Assembly: GCF_008642335.1 (NCBI RefSeq)
Contig: NZ_CP029191.1
Coordinates: 7,378,001 to 7,442,000 of the forward strand
Direction: 5' to 3'
DNA length: 64,000 bases
Source of the DNA: Streptomyces venezuelae
Lineage (GTDB): Bacteria > Actinomycetota > Actinomycetes > Streptomycetales > Streptomycetaceae
The position numbers were made by a program, and so were the translations under genes. The notes under the pieces are model-generated. The model saw nothing but the letters and a program-made list of their open reading frames with translations, did no database searches and was not told where the DNA came from. Positions 57,557-64,000 of this stretch are shown piece by piece (positions within the stretch are counted from its first letter, which is position 1; each line of letters opens with the position of its first letter).

Positions 57557-58222
57557 TCAGGGGCGCCGCAGGGTCAGCAGCGGCTTCCCCCGCCCCGTGC
57601 GCACTTCGTAGCGCTCCGTCTGCGCGGTGCGCAGGGCCGCCGTGCCCTCCGTCCGCACCGTCGGCGCGGGCACCCGCCACGACATGACGGTCTGCTCGGA
57701 TCCGTCGGCGGCGACGGCGACCAACTCGCAGACCCGCCCCTCGGCCGCCGCGTATGCCGCCGTGTCCCGCACGGTGAGGCCGATCTCCGTACCCCAGACA
57801 CGGTCCCGTGCGGTGAGCGTGGCGGAGACCCCGCTGCGGGCGTCCCGTGCGGCGATCCGCAGCGGTTCAGGACCGTCCGCCGTCCCGACGGTCACGGCGC
57901 ACACGGCGGACGTCCCGAGGACCAGGACGGCGCCGACGGCGAGCACGCACAGCCGACGCCCGCGCCGGACCCCGGAGAGCCGCCCCGCCCGGCCCAGGAG
58001 GCGGTCCAGGAGGCCGGGGGACGGCGCGGCGAAGGGTTCGACGGGGGCCCGGGTCGCCCGGCCGTAGAGCTCCAGCTGGAGCGCCGGTGCGTGGAGTTCG
58101 TCGAGCTCCAGCAGGCAGGCCGGACAGTCCATGAGGTGATCCTCGAAGCGGAAGGCGTCCGCCTCGTCCAGGACGCCGAGCGCGTAGGCGCCCGCGTCTC
58201 GATGCCGCTCCAGGGGCCTCAT
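57557..58222 (-). CDS. Anti-sigma-factor-like zinc-finger membrane protein
   Basis: A 221-residue protein: an N-terminal zf-HC2 domain (H in DHLMDCPAC with the two Cys, ~29-36), a linker, one helix near 95-115 (LCVLAVGAVLVLGTSAVCAV) and an extracytoplasmic beta-rich domain (~115-221). This is the build of anti-sigma factors for ECF sigma factors. ATG at 58222. No sigma factor gene is next to it. Confidence 0.8.
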   Translation of the reverse strand: MRPLERHRDAGAYALGVLDEADAFRFEDHLMDCPACLLELDELHAPALQLELYGRATRAPVEPFAAPSPGLLDRLLGRAGRLSGVRRGRRLCVLAVGAVLVLGTSAVCAVTVGTADGPEPLRIAARDARSGVSATLTARDRVWGTEIGLTVRDTAAYAAAEGRVCELVAVAADGSEQTVMSWRVPAPTVRTEGTAALRTAQTERYEVRTGRGKPLLTLRRP

Positions 58223-58311
58223 GGCGTTCCCTGCCGTTCCGTGTCGGTGCGGAGTGCTGTTCCTCCTCCGGTACGCAGCGGAACACGGAATCACTCAAGG
58301 GCCGAACGGTC

Positions 58312-58827
58312 TCAGAAGAGGTGGATCGCCAGATGCCCCAGCGGCAGCCCGAGCCGCCACGCCGGCGTCCACACCTTGGGCCCGTCCTCCTCGCCCTGGA
58401 CGGCGCGGCCGGGCACGGAGTCCAGGTCGGGCGCCAGCAGCTCGGTCTCCTGCAGCCAGCGCCACGCCTGGTCGGCGAGGTCCAGATCGGGCCCGGGGCC
58501 CTCGGCGGCGCCCGCCGTGAGCAGCGCCATCCGCTCGCGCACCCAGTCCTGCCACGGCTGGCCGTACGCGGTCAGGCTCAGCCAGGTCTCCAGCTGGGAG
58601 ACCACACGGATTCCGGACAGCTCACCCTCGGTGTCCGACAGGAAGATCGTCAGGGCGAGCGCGTCGCGCCCCGCCCGGTACTCGAAGGAGGTGGGCGGCA
58701 TCAGATCGCCGGTGCGCAGCAGCTCGTCGGCGATGTACTCGGCGTACAACCACGCCATGGGAACGATCAGTTCGCCGTCCCGTGGGCCTTCCGGGCCGTC
58801 GGGGTTTCCTCTGCTCTCGTGCCGCAT
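58312..58827 (-). CDS. Hypothetical soluble protein (171 residues)
   Basis: From ATG at 58827. It is acidic, Leu/Trp-rich and has no motif I can name; two hydrophobic segments (PMAWLYAEYIADELL, VSQLETWLSLTAYG) suggest a helical fold. It shares direction with the anti-sigma-like gene but is 89 bases upstream of it, so an operon is possible. Confidence 0.65.
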   Translation of the reverse strand: MRHESRGNPDGPEGPRDGELIVPMAWLYAEYIADELLRTGDLMPPTSFEYRAGRDALALTIFLSDTEGELSGIRVVSQLETWLSLTAYGQPWQDWVRERMALLTAGAAEGPGPDLDLADQAWRWLQETELLAPDLDSVPGRAVQGEEDGPKVWTPAWRLGLPLGHLAIHLF

Positions 58828-59115
58828 CCTGTTCCGCCTTCCTCCGGTCCGTGCGCGTCACCGGCTCTGGCCCCCCAATCCGGCACACGGTGAGGACAGC
58901 CGAATACCCGGGAGGGGGGCCGGGCAAGGCGCTTTACGGAGGCTTGACCCGGACGTCGGTTTCACCGCAGGTGGGCCGCCCTGTGTTGTTCGTGTCACAG
59001 GTGGAATTGTATGACTCCGTTTCAGGTACTTGAACGGCAATGGTCCTTGATTAACCGTTAGCTCCATATGTGGATTCATCTGGCCGAATATCGTCCCAGC
59101 CAGGGAGTCCGACCG

Positions 59116-60399
59116 ATGAAGCAGCGCGCACGGATCACACGGCACACACGTCCCGCCCCCACCTCCCACAACCCGCGGCGGACCCCGCGTCCACGTCCCG
59201 CGACGGCCGCCGCCGCGGCCCTCCTGATCGCAGGCCTCGCGGGCACCACCGCCTGCACGGTTCAGCAGCCCTCGGCGTGGACGGAGCCGGTCCGGCACGG
59301 CGACGCCCACCGCGCCGACGAGGGCGGGGGCCCGGCGCACCGCCCGGCCGGCGGATCCGCGGCCGGCAAGCGCGGCTTCACCCTCGCCGCCTCCGGTGAC
59401 GTCCTGCCGCACGCCTCGATCATCCGCAAGGCCAACGCGGACGCGGGCGGCGACGGCTACGACTTCAAGCCGATGCTCGCGGGCGCCAAGCCCGTCATCA
59501 GCAAGGCGGACCTGGCGATCTGCCACATGGAGACGGTCTACGGCGCCGACGGCGACTACAGCGGCTACCCCAGCTTCAAGTCCCCGCCCCAAGTGGCCCG
59601 CGCCCTCAGGGCCACCGGGTACGACGCCTGCTCCACCGCCTCCAACCACACCCTCGACGACGGCGCGGACGGCGTGCGCCGCACCCTGGACGCGCTCGAT
59701 AAGGCGGGCGTCAAGCACGCGGGCTCGGCCCGCACGGCCGCCGAGGACAGGACCCCGGCATGGCTGCGGGCGGGTGACGCCAAGGTCGCGCAGCTCGCGT
59801 ACACATACGGCACCAACGGCTACCCGCTGCCGAAGGGCAAGCCGTGGACCGTCGACCTCATCGACCGCGACAAGATCGTGGCGGACGCCAGGGCGGCCCG
59901 CAAGGCGGGCGCGGACGTCGTGGTCGTCAGCCTGCACTGGGGCAGCGAGTGGCAGGACGCCCCCGACAAGCAGCAGCTGCGCCTCGGCAAGCAGCTCACG
60001 GCGTCCCGCACACACGGGCGCCCCGACATCGACCTCATCCTCGGCACCCACGCCCATGTCCCGCAGGCCTACGAGAAGATCAACGGCACCTGGGTCGTCT
60101 ACGGCATGGGTGACCAGGTCGCCGGCGAGATGATCAACCACGAGGGCGCGCACGACCCGCGCGGCAACCAGGGCACCATCGGCCGCTTCACCTTCGCGCC
60201 GCCCACCGAGGCGGGCGCCCGCTGGGAGGTGAAGAAAGCCGAGTTCCTGCCCATGCTGTTCGACACGGACTCCGTCCGCGTCGTCAACCTCAACACCGCC
60301 CTCGACGGCGGCGCCGAAGTGGGCGACGTCCGCGACCGCATCCGCCGCGTCGTCCTCAGCCGCGGCGCGGGCAAGGACGGCCTCGTCATGGGGAAGTAG
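59116..60399 (+). CDS. CapA-family metallophosphatase-like lipoprotein
   Basis: A 427-residue protein from ATG at 59116 (AGGGAG upstream). A signal peptide with lipobox LAGTTAC (~38-44), a linker, then a calcineurin-like CapA domain: ASGDVLPHASI, ICHMETV, TASNHTLDDG, SLHWGSEW and LGTHAHVPQ. CapA of Bacillus helps make or export polyglutamate capsule; single copies in Streptomyces probably act in cell-envelope processing. Confidence 0.85.
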   Translation: MKQRARITRHTRPAPTSHNPRRTPRPRPATAAAAALLIAGLAGTTACTVQQPSAWTEPVRHGDAHRADEGGGPAHRPAGGSAAGKRGFTLAASGDVLPHASIIRKANADAGGDGYDFKPMLAGAKPVISKADLAICHMETVYGADGDYSGYPSFKSPPQVARALRATGYDACSTASNHTLDDGADGVRRTLDALDKAGVKHAGSARTAAEDRTPAWLRAGDAKVAQLAYTYGTNGYPLPKGKPWTVDLIDRDKIVADARAARKAGADVVVVSLHWGSEWQDAPDKQQLRLGKQLTASRTHGRPDIDLILGTHAHVPQAYEKINGTWVVYGMGDQVAGEMINHEGAHDPRGNQGTIGRFTFAPPTEAGARWEVKKAEFLPMLFDTDSVRVVNLNTALDGGAEVGDVRDRIRRVVLSRGAGKDGLVMGK

Positions 60400-60438
60400 C
60401 CGCGGCGGAGCCGGCCGCGGCCCGGGACGGGAGCCGCC

Positions 60439-60888
60439 TCACTTCCCGACACCGCTCCCGTCCGTCTTCGCCAGCTCCGACCTGCGGTACGAGTAGCCGA
60501 AGTAGACGACGAGGCCGAGCAGGAACCAGACGGCGAACCGCACCCAGGTCTGCCACTGCAGGAACGTGATCAGCCAGATCGAGAACACCACCCCGATCGC
60601 GGGCACCACCGGCATGCCGGGGCAGCGGAACGTCCGCGGCAGCTCCGGCCGCTTGTAGCGCAGCACGATCACCGCGACGCACACCACCACGAACGCCAGC
60701 AGGATGCCGATGTTGGTCAGCTCGGCCGCCTCGCCGATGGGCAGGAACCCGGCGATGGCGGCCGACGCGACCCCGACGATCCACGTCACGCGGGTCGGCA
60801 CGTGCCGCGTCGGATGCGTCTTGGCGAACCACTTGGGAAGCAGCCCGTCCCGGCTCATCGAGAACCACACGCGCGTGCAGCCGAGCAT
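60439..60888 (-). pseudogene. Amino acid permease (APC family), C-terminal remnant
   Basis: 149 residues equal to the last third of a cationic-amino-acid-type APC permease: FSMSRDGLLPKWFAKTHPTR is a strong family motif, followed by about four helices. Intact members have ~480-500 residues. Upstream of ATG at 60888 the frame runs into a stop at 60904-60906 and no N-terminal part is found. The cut coincides with the start of the small-gene cluster, so I read it as insertion of an element into the gene. Confidence 0.8.
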
Positions 60889-60948
60889 GTCAGCAAGTGA
60901 ACTTTAGGTTCAGGCTGTCTCTGGACCCCTGACCAGCACCAACACCCC

Positions 60949-60982
60949 AAGGCGCCCCGCCGCACTCCGGCCGGGGCGCCTT
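60949..60982. terminator. Hairpin terminator near the element edge
   Basis: A perfect 11-bp stem AAGGCGCCCCG (60949-60959) with CGGGGCGCCTT (60972-60982), loop 12 bases. It insulates the element from the broken permease. Confidence 0.7.
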
Positions 60983-61063
60983 CCTCATGCCCGCGGCCCG
61001 CACCTGACTCGCCTCGGTGCGCGCCGCGGTTCCACCATTCCGATCACGACAGAGGAGTCCGTC

Positions 61064-61228
61064 ATGCCCGACACCGCCGCGCCCAAGTCGAGTGGCCTGA
61101 AGCTGGTCCGCGAGTTCTTCGGCCTGACCATGCAGGAGATGAAGGCCGAGTGGATGCAGGGTGGCCTCACCGAGGCCGATAAGGCGCAGATCGTCCAGGG
61201 GCTCAGCGACGGGACGCTGACCTACTGA
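61064..61228 (+). CDS. Small element protein (54 residues)
   Basis: ATG at 61064 with AGAGGAG upstream. The product, with LKLVREFFGLTMQEMKAEW and a Tyr C-terminus, is a short helical acidic protein. I recall similar short proteins in Streptomyces prophages and integrative elements, but no function. Its end overlaps the convergent RHH gene by seven bases. Confidence 0.7.
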   Translation: MPDTAAPKSSGLKLVREFFGLTMQEMKAEWMQGGLTEADKAQIVQGLSDGTLTY

Positions 61229-61434
61229 CCGGACTCGCCGGCCGCCCGGCGCTGCTCCGTAGCACGGCGGCGCCGGGCGGCTTTCACGCGCTTGTCCAGG
61301 TCGGCGTTGATCCATGCCGTGACGGTGGTGCCCTCGGCCTTGGCCTCTTCCATGGCCGCGTCCCACAGCTCCTTCGGGACGCGGACGTTGTGCTGCTCGG
61401 TCACGCCGGTCCGGGGTCGTCCTCGCAGGGCCAC
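61222..61434 (-). CDS. Ribbon-helix-helix-type DNA-binding protein
   Basis: A 70-residue protein from GTG at 61434 with AGGAGG upstream. The segment HNVRVPKELWDAAMEEAKAE then TTVTAWINADLDKRVK has the beta-strand/helix/helix pattern of Arc/CopG/ParD proteins; the tail is very basic. A degenerate operator at 61453-61473 lies just before its start, and a perfect one drives the divergent gene, so it is the best candidate to bind the GTATATAC boxes. Confidence 0.75.
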   Translation of the reverse strand: MALRGRPRTGVTEQHNVRVPKELWDAAMEEAKAEGTTVTAWINADLDKRVKAARRRRATEQRRAAGESGQ

Positions 61435-61452
61435 GGGTTCTCCGCCTCCTGG

Positions 61453-61533
61453 ATTCTGGGGGTACAGAAAATCTAGCAGACGCCCCTTGACGGCCCATGG
61501 TCCCGGCGAGATTCTGTATATACAGAAAATCGA
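61453..61533. promoter_or_regulatory. Operator/promoter cassette 1
   Basis: Contains a degenerate box TTCTGGGGGTACAGAA (61454-61469), a TTGACGG -35-like element (61487-61493) and a perfect palindrome TTCTGTATATACAGAA (61512-61527). The 49 bases 61485-61533 match 62782-62830 at 44 positions. It lies between the divergent RHH gene and the gene at 61552. Confidence 0.8.
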
Positions 61534-61551
61534 ACCGCAGAGGTGGGGATC

Positions 61552-61992
61552 ATGGAATCTGCCATCGTCCTGGTCGCGGGCACACTGCTAGGCGGCCTGC
61601 TCCAGTACCTGATCACCGACTGGCGGGCGCGTTCCGAGCGGCGCCGCGAGGCCCTGGCGGACGCGGCCGGCGCCTTGCTGGGCAGCCTCGCAGCGCTGCG
61701 CCAGGAGCAGTACGAGAAGATCGTCGCCCGGCGTCAGGGAGTGGCCGACTCCCTCGATGACATGCGCACCCGCTACGCGGCGCGTACCGCGGTCACCACC
61801 GCGAGGGGCGCGCTGCGACTGGCGACGCGCGATGCCGCGGTGGTCGCCACGGCGCGCCAGGCCATCGGTGCCACGTTCGCCCTCGGGGATGCGCCCGACG
61901 ACGCCGATCTGCAGACCGTCGGCGACGCGGCCCGCGACGCACACGACGCGTTCGAGGACGCTGCCGTGGCCGCGGTGCACGCGCGCCGCTGA
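61552..61992 (+). CDS. Membrane-anchored element protein of unknown function
   Basis: A 146-residue protein: one N-terminal helix (ESAIVLVAGTLLGGLLQYLI), then an Arg/Ala-rich helical domain, probably coiled coil (~25-146). ATG at 61552 preceded by AGGTGGGG. First gene after cassette 1. Confidence 0.7.
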   Translation: MESAIVLVAGTLLGGLLQYLITDWRARSERRREALADAAGALLGSLAALRQEQYEKIVARRQGVADSLDDMRTRYAARTAVTTARGALRLATRDAAVVATARQAIGATFALGDAPDDADLQTVGDAARDAHDAFEDAAVAAVHARR

Positions 61993-62083
61993 ACACCGGC
62001 CCCGGCGGGGGAACCTGCCCGTCACTGGTCGCACGGCGCCGGGGCACTCCGATCATCCCGCAGCCCTGAGAAGGGGGCAGATC

Positions 62084-62305
62084 ATGCAGGACCAGTACGC
62101 GTTCATGAAGCAGCACCCGCAGCCGACGAACCCCGTCGAGGCCCTGGCCCACACGCTGGCGGTCCTCGGGGAGCTGCCGGACGACAAGACCGTGGTGCAG
62201 GCCACGTCGGGGGTGTACGGCAAGGGCGTGCGCACCGGTCTGACGATGGGCGACTTGCGCGAGATCGCGGGCATGCTGAAGCGCTGGGCGGGCAGCGATG
62301 CCTGA
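62084..62305 (+). CDS. Small element protein (73 residues)
   Basis: ATG at 62084 after AAGGGGG. No recognised domain; helical, with KRWAGSDA at the end. Overlaps the next gene by eight bases, so the two are coupled. Confidence 0.65.
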   Translation: MQDQYAFMKQHPQPTNPVEALAHTLAVLGELPDDKTVVQATSGVYGKGVRTGLTMGDLREIAGMLKRWAGSDA

Positions 62306-62543
62306 GTCCGTACCCGAGCCCTCCGCCTGGACGTTCACCGATGGCAGCGGCATCCGCCGCCAGGTCAAGGTGCACACCACCCGCGACGGCTGTGACGTCT
62401 TCTTCGAGCCGCGTTTCGTGGGCGACCCGAAGCCGTGGTTCGACGCGGACCGCGCGCACGGCGACCCGTCCGCGTACTACGCCGACGCCGACTTGGTCAC
62501 GCTGGGCATGCCGGTCACGTCGTGGTCCGGCTTCGGCGACTGA
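62298..62543 (+). CDS. Small element protein (81 residues)
   Basis: ATG at 62298 inside the end of the previous gene. Predicted beta-rich with several aromatic residues (SAWTFTDGSGIRRQVKVHTT); no known domain. Confidence 0.65.
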   Translation: MPESVPEPSAWTFTDGSGIRRQVKVHTTRDGCDVFFEPRFVGDPKPWFDADRAHGDPSAYYADADLVTLGMPVTSWSGFGD

Positions 62544-62560
62544 CCGGCGAGAATGGCGTC

Positions 62561-62680
62561 ATGACCGGCGACGAACTTCCCGAACCCGTGTACTGGTTCT
62601 GCAACTCGTGCGGCGAGGAAGCCGATGAAGCGGGCGAGTGCTGCGACGACGGCGAGATCGAACCCGCCTACGACGACTGA
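62561..62680 (+). CDS. Small acidic zinc-ribbon-like protein (39 residues)
   Basis: ATG at 62561. WFCNSCGEE and ECCDD give four cysteines spaced as in a minimal zinc ribbon, in a strongly acidic protein. Could be a DNA-mimic or metal-binding helper; unproven. Ends just before a terminator. Confidence 0.55.
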   Translation: MTGDELPEPVYWFCNSCGEEADEAGECCDDGEIEPAYDD

Positions 62681-62684
62681 TCCC

Positions 62685-62717
62685 GAGCCCCGGCCGGCCA
62701 TCACGGCGCCGGGGCTC
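62685..62717 (+). terminator. Hairpin terminator of the first element operon
   Basis: Stem GAGCCCCGG (62685-62693) with CCGGGGCTC (62709-62717), followed by TTCC. Five bases past the preceding stop. Confidence 0.75.
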
Positions 62718-62750
62718 TTCCGCGCCCGGAACCGATCGCTCCGATTCCCC

Positions 62751-62830
62751 TTTTCGTATATACGAAAATCATGGCGGGCGACCTTGACGGACCATGATCC
62801 CAGCGAGATTCTGTATATACGGAAAGTCGA
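62751..62830. promoter_or_regulatory. Operator/promoter cassette 2
   Basis: Box TTTTCGTATATACGAAAA (62751-62768) is a perfect palindrome; TTGACGG (62784-62790) follows; then TTCTGTATATACGGAA (62809-62824). Box spacing (57 bases) nearly equals that of cassette 1 (58). Controls the operon starting at 62848. Confidence 0.85.
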
Positions 62831-62847
62831 GCTGGGAGGCAGGGGCC

Positions 62848-63207
62848 ATGAAGACCACCGTCGCCGAATACCTGGTCACCCGGGGTCTCCCGGCCACGTG
62901 GTGCTACGCCTCCCCGTTCGGCCGCATCGCTGCCGAGACCTACCGCAGCACCTACCGCCGCGAGCCGCGCCACGCGTTCCGGCTCATCAACGGCCGCTTC
63001 CGCCGCGTGATGGCCTACCGCGCGAGTGAGCGTCACGTGCTCGACACCGCGTGGGAGATCTATCCGCGCTGCACCGACCCGTCTGCCGCCGTCCCGTCGC
63101 CGCGCCGCACCGTGGCGCGCATCGACCGCGTGCTGAACGACTACAGCGTCAGCGGCGACGCGATGCGGTGGCAGCCCGGCAACCAGCCGCTGACGCGGCA
63201 CCCGTGA
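62848..63207 (+). CDS. Element protein of unknown function (119 residues)
   Basis: ATG at 62848 with GGGAGGCAGGGG upstream. Arg-rich and basic, with TTVAEYLVTRGLPATWCYAS at the start; no domain recognised. First gene after cassette 2. Confidence 0.7.
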   Translation: MKTTVAEYLVTRGLPATWCYASPFGRIAAETYRSTYRREPRHAFRLINGRFRRVMAYRASERHVLDTAWEIYPRCTDPSAAVPSPRRTVARIDRVLNDYSVSGDAMRWQPGNQPLTRHP

Positions 63208-63216
63208 GGGGGAGTC

Positions 63217-63435
63217 ATGTTCAACGTCTTCATCGACCACCCGGTGACGGGGGCGAACGTCGAGATCATCAGCCTGGAGAAGGCGTACGAGGCATCCGCC
63301 GTCGCCAACTTCTGCACCGACGCCGGATACCGCGTCGACGCCGACCTGTGGACCGAGACCGACCAGTACGCCATGGTCTCGCCCGCCCTGTACGAGCGCC
63401 TGAACCTGGCGCGGTTCGCGACGGTGCCCTCATGA
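63217..63435 (+). CDS. Small element protein (72 residues)
   Basis: ATG at 63217 with GGGGGAG upstream. Compact alpha/beta look (FNVFIDHPVTGANVEIISLE); unknown. Overlaps the next start by four bases. Confidence 0.65.
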   Translation: MFNVFIDHPVTGANVEIISLEKAYEASAVANFCTDAGYRVDADLWTETDQYAMVSPALYERLNLARFATVPS

Positions 63436-63548
63436 TCCTCTCCATCATCGTCTGGGTCTGGGATCACTGGGTCCTGTACACGCTGCTCACCGCCGCGCTG
63501 GTCGCGGTGGCCGTGGCGGTCACTGCGTGGGAGGGGCGGGCGCGGTGA
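63432..63548 (+). CDS. Single-span membrane peptide (38 residues)
   Basis: ATG at 63432 overlaps the previous stop. Nearly the whole peptide is one hydrophobic helix (ILSIIVWVWDHWVLYTLLTA...) with a short basic end. It overlaps the next GTG by four bases. Too short for a confident function; small holin-like or regulatory membrane peptides look like this. Confidence 0.6.
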   Translation: MILSIIVWVWDHWVLYTLLTAALVAVAVAVTAWEGRAR

Positions 63549-63910
63549 TCCGCGAAACCTACAAGGGCCGGAAGATCAAGGTCGTCAAGGGCCGGGGCAG
63601 CGACTACGGATACACCCGCGTGACGCTGAACGGCACGGACCTGGGCAAGCACCTGGGTGACGAAGCCGCAGCGCTTCGCTGGATACGCAGCACCATCGAC
63701 CACGCTGACCAGATGGGGATGGGCAACGGCCGGTACGGCGCCGAATGGTACGAGCCCGGCACCTTCGAATTGAACGAGGTCGGGCACGTCGTTGCTTCCG
63801 GCGGCGTCTGCTCCTGCACCTACTGCGAGCGCAAGCCCTGGAACTCGTGCCAGAACATCACCGCTGGTGGCGTCTGCGTCTGCGATCACTGCATGAAGCA
63901 GCACCTCTGA
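63545..63910 (+). CDS. Cys-rich element protein (121 residues)
   Basis: GTG at 63545. A basic N-terminal domain (YKGRKIKVVKGRGSDYGYTR) is followed by two CxCxxC clusters near the end (CSCTYC and CVCDHC) plus another Cys and His, probably zinc-binding. Unknown function; DNA binding is plausible. Confidence 0.7.
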   Translation: MIRETYKGRKIKVVKGRGSDYGYTRVTLNGTDLGKHLGDEAAALRWIRSTIDHADQMGMGNGRYGAEWYEPGTFELNEVGHVVASGGVCSCTYCERKPWNSCQNITAGGVCVCDHCMKQHL

Positions 63911-63918
63911 CCCACCCC

Positions 63919-63965
63919 GCCCCGGTCCGGTCACCACGGACGTCGCTGCAAAGGCAGACCGGGGC
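63919..63965 (+). terminator. Hairpin terminator of the second element operon
   Basis: Stem GCCCCGGTC (63919-63927) with GACCGGGGC (63957-63965). A GAGGGGGAG ribosome site at the window end announces another gene. Confidence 0.65.
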
Positions 63966-64000
63966 CCTCGGCACCACCCCATCAACCCGCGAGGGGGAGT

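Larger units (their letters stand above)
60889..64000. mobile_element. Left end of an integrated phage or conjugative element (continues beyond window)
   Basis: From the permease break onward the content changes to small, closely packed genes of unknown function, an RHH regulator and duplicated operator cassettes. No integrase, terminase or relaxase lies within the 3.1 kb seen. A partial palindrome TGAAC-TTTAG-GTTCA (60898-60912) sits at the junction and could be part of an attachment site. Insertion into a protein-coding gene is typical of serine integrases; this is inference. Confidence 0.6.

Noticed and set aside
60898..60912. TGAACTTTAGGTTCA as an actinobacterial SOS box
   Set aside because: The spacer between GAAC and GTTC is five, not four, and it sits at the element junction rather than before a gene.
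60889..61063. tRNA gene as the integration site
   Set aside because: No cloverleaf-forming sequence was seen; the break lies in a protein-coding gene.
61512..61527. CTGTATATACAG resembles the E. coli LexA box
   Set aside because: The spacer is shorter than CTGT-N8-ACAG, and actinobacterial LexA uses GAAC-N4-GTTC sites.

Overview
The window is high-GC DNA with GTG and occasional TTG starts, purine-rich ribosome binding sites, dense tail-to-head operons joined by GTGA/ATGA overlaps, and gene families typical of Streptomyces (or a close relative). I infer a Streptomyces chromosome carrying the left edge of an integrated element at the right end of the window. All functions are read from sequence motifs and memory of families; no search was run.

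Layout. (1) 1-4646: a peptidase tail, a DMT-type transporter, an iron-sulfur protein, and glycogen/maltose-1-phosphate enzymes GlgA and GlgC. (2) 4662-13317: a four-gene sugar ABC transporter resembling the E. coli galactofuranose system YtfQ-YtfR-YtfT-YjfF, a LacI-type regulator, and a secreted PA14 + GH2 hydrolase. Similar CGTTG-centred operators lie before the transporter operon and before the hydrolase. (3) 14039-20317: an export locus of the NHLM type: a 75-residue double-glycine peptide, an HlyD-like adaptor, a C39-peptidase ABC transporter and a partner ABC transporter, with no peptide-modifying enzyme visible. (4) 20846-25786: a wax ester synthase-like acyltransferase, an odd SDR with a Cys4 segment, a small orphan peptide gene, and a deazaflavin-reductase/hemerythrin fusion. 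(5) 25794-34855: LacI regulator, sugar-binding lipoprotein, two permeases, a GH5-type mannosidase-like enzyme and a GH38 alpha-mannosidase, plausibly for N-glycan mannosides. (6) 35674-44484: a FadR-type regulator divergent from an ABC transporter and a complete-looking L-fucose oxidation operon, containing a collapsed mutarotase remnant.

(7) 44489-60399: a lipase-maturation-factor-like membrane protein, a repeat-tailed lipoprotein, a large LuxR regulator with a TTA codon, an orphan histidine kinase, a DAHP synthase, a StrR-like ParB-domain regulator, a PAS-GAF-SpoIIE phosphatase, a Nei-type glycosylase, an anti-sigma-like protein and a CapA-like lipoprotein. (8) 60439-64000: the C-terminal third of an amino acid permease is cut at about 60888, followed by a run of small, mostly unknown genes controlled by two near-identical promoter/operator cassettes built around GTATATAC. 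I read this as the left end of an integrated phage or conjugative element.

Regions 2, 5 and 6 together look like a glycan-foraging stretch (galactofuranose, mannose, fucose). The strongest candidates for something undescribed are the NHLM export locus with its K/R/H/C/aromatic-free peptide, and the element's RHH-protein/operator-cassette circuit.
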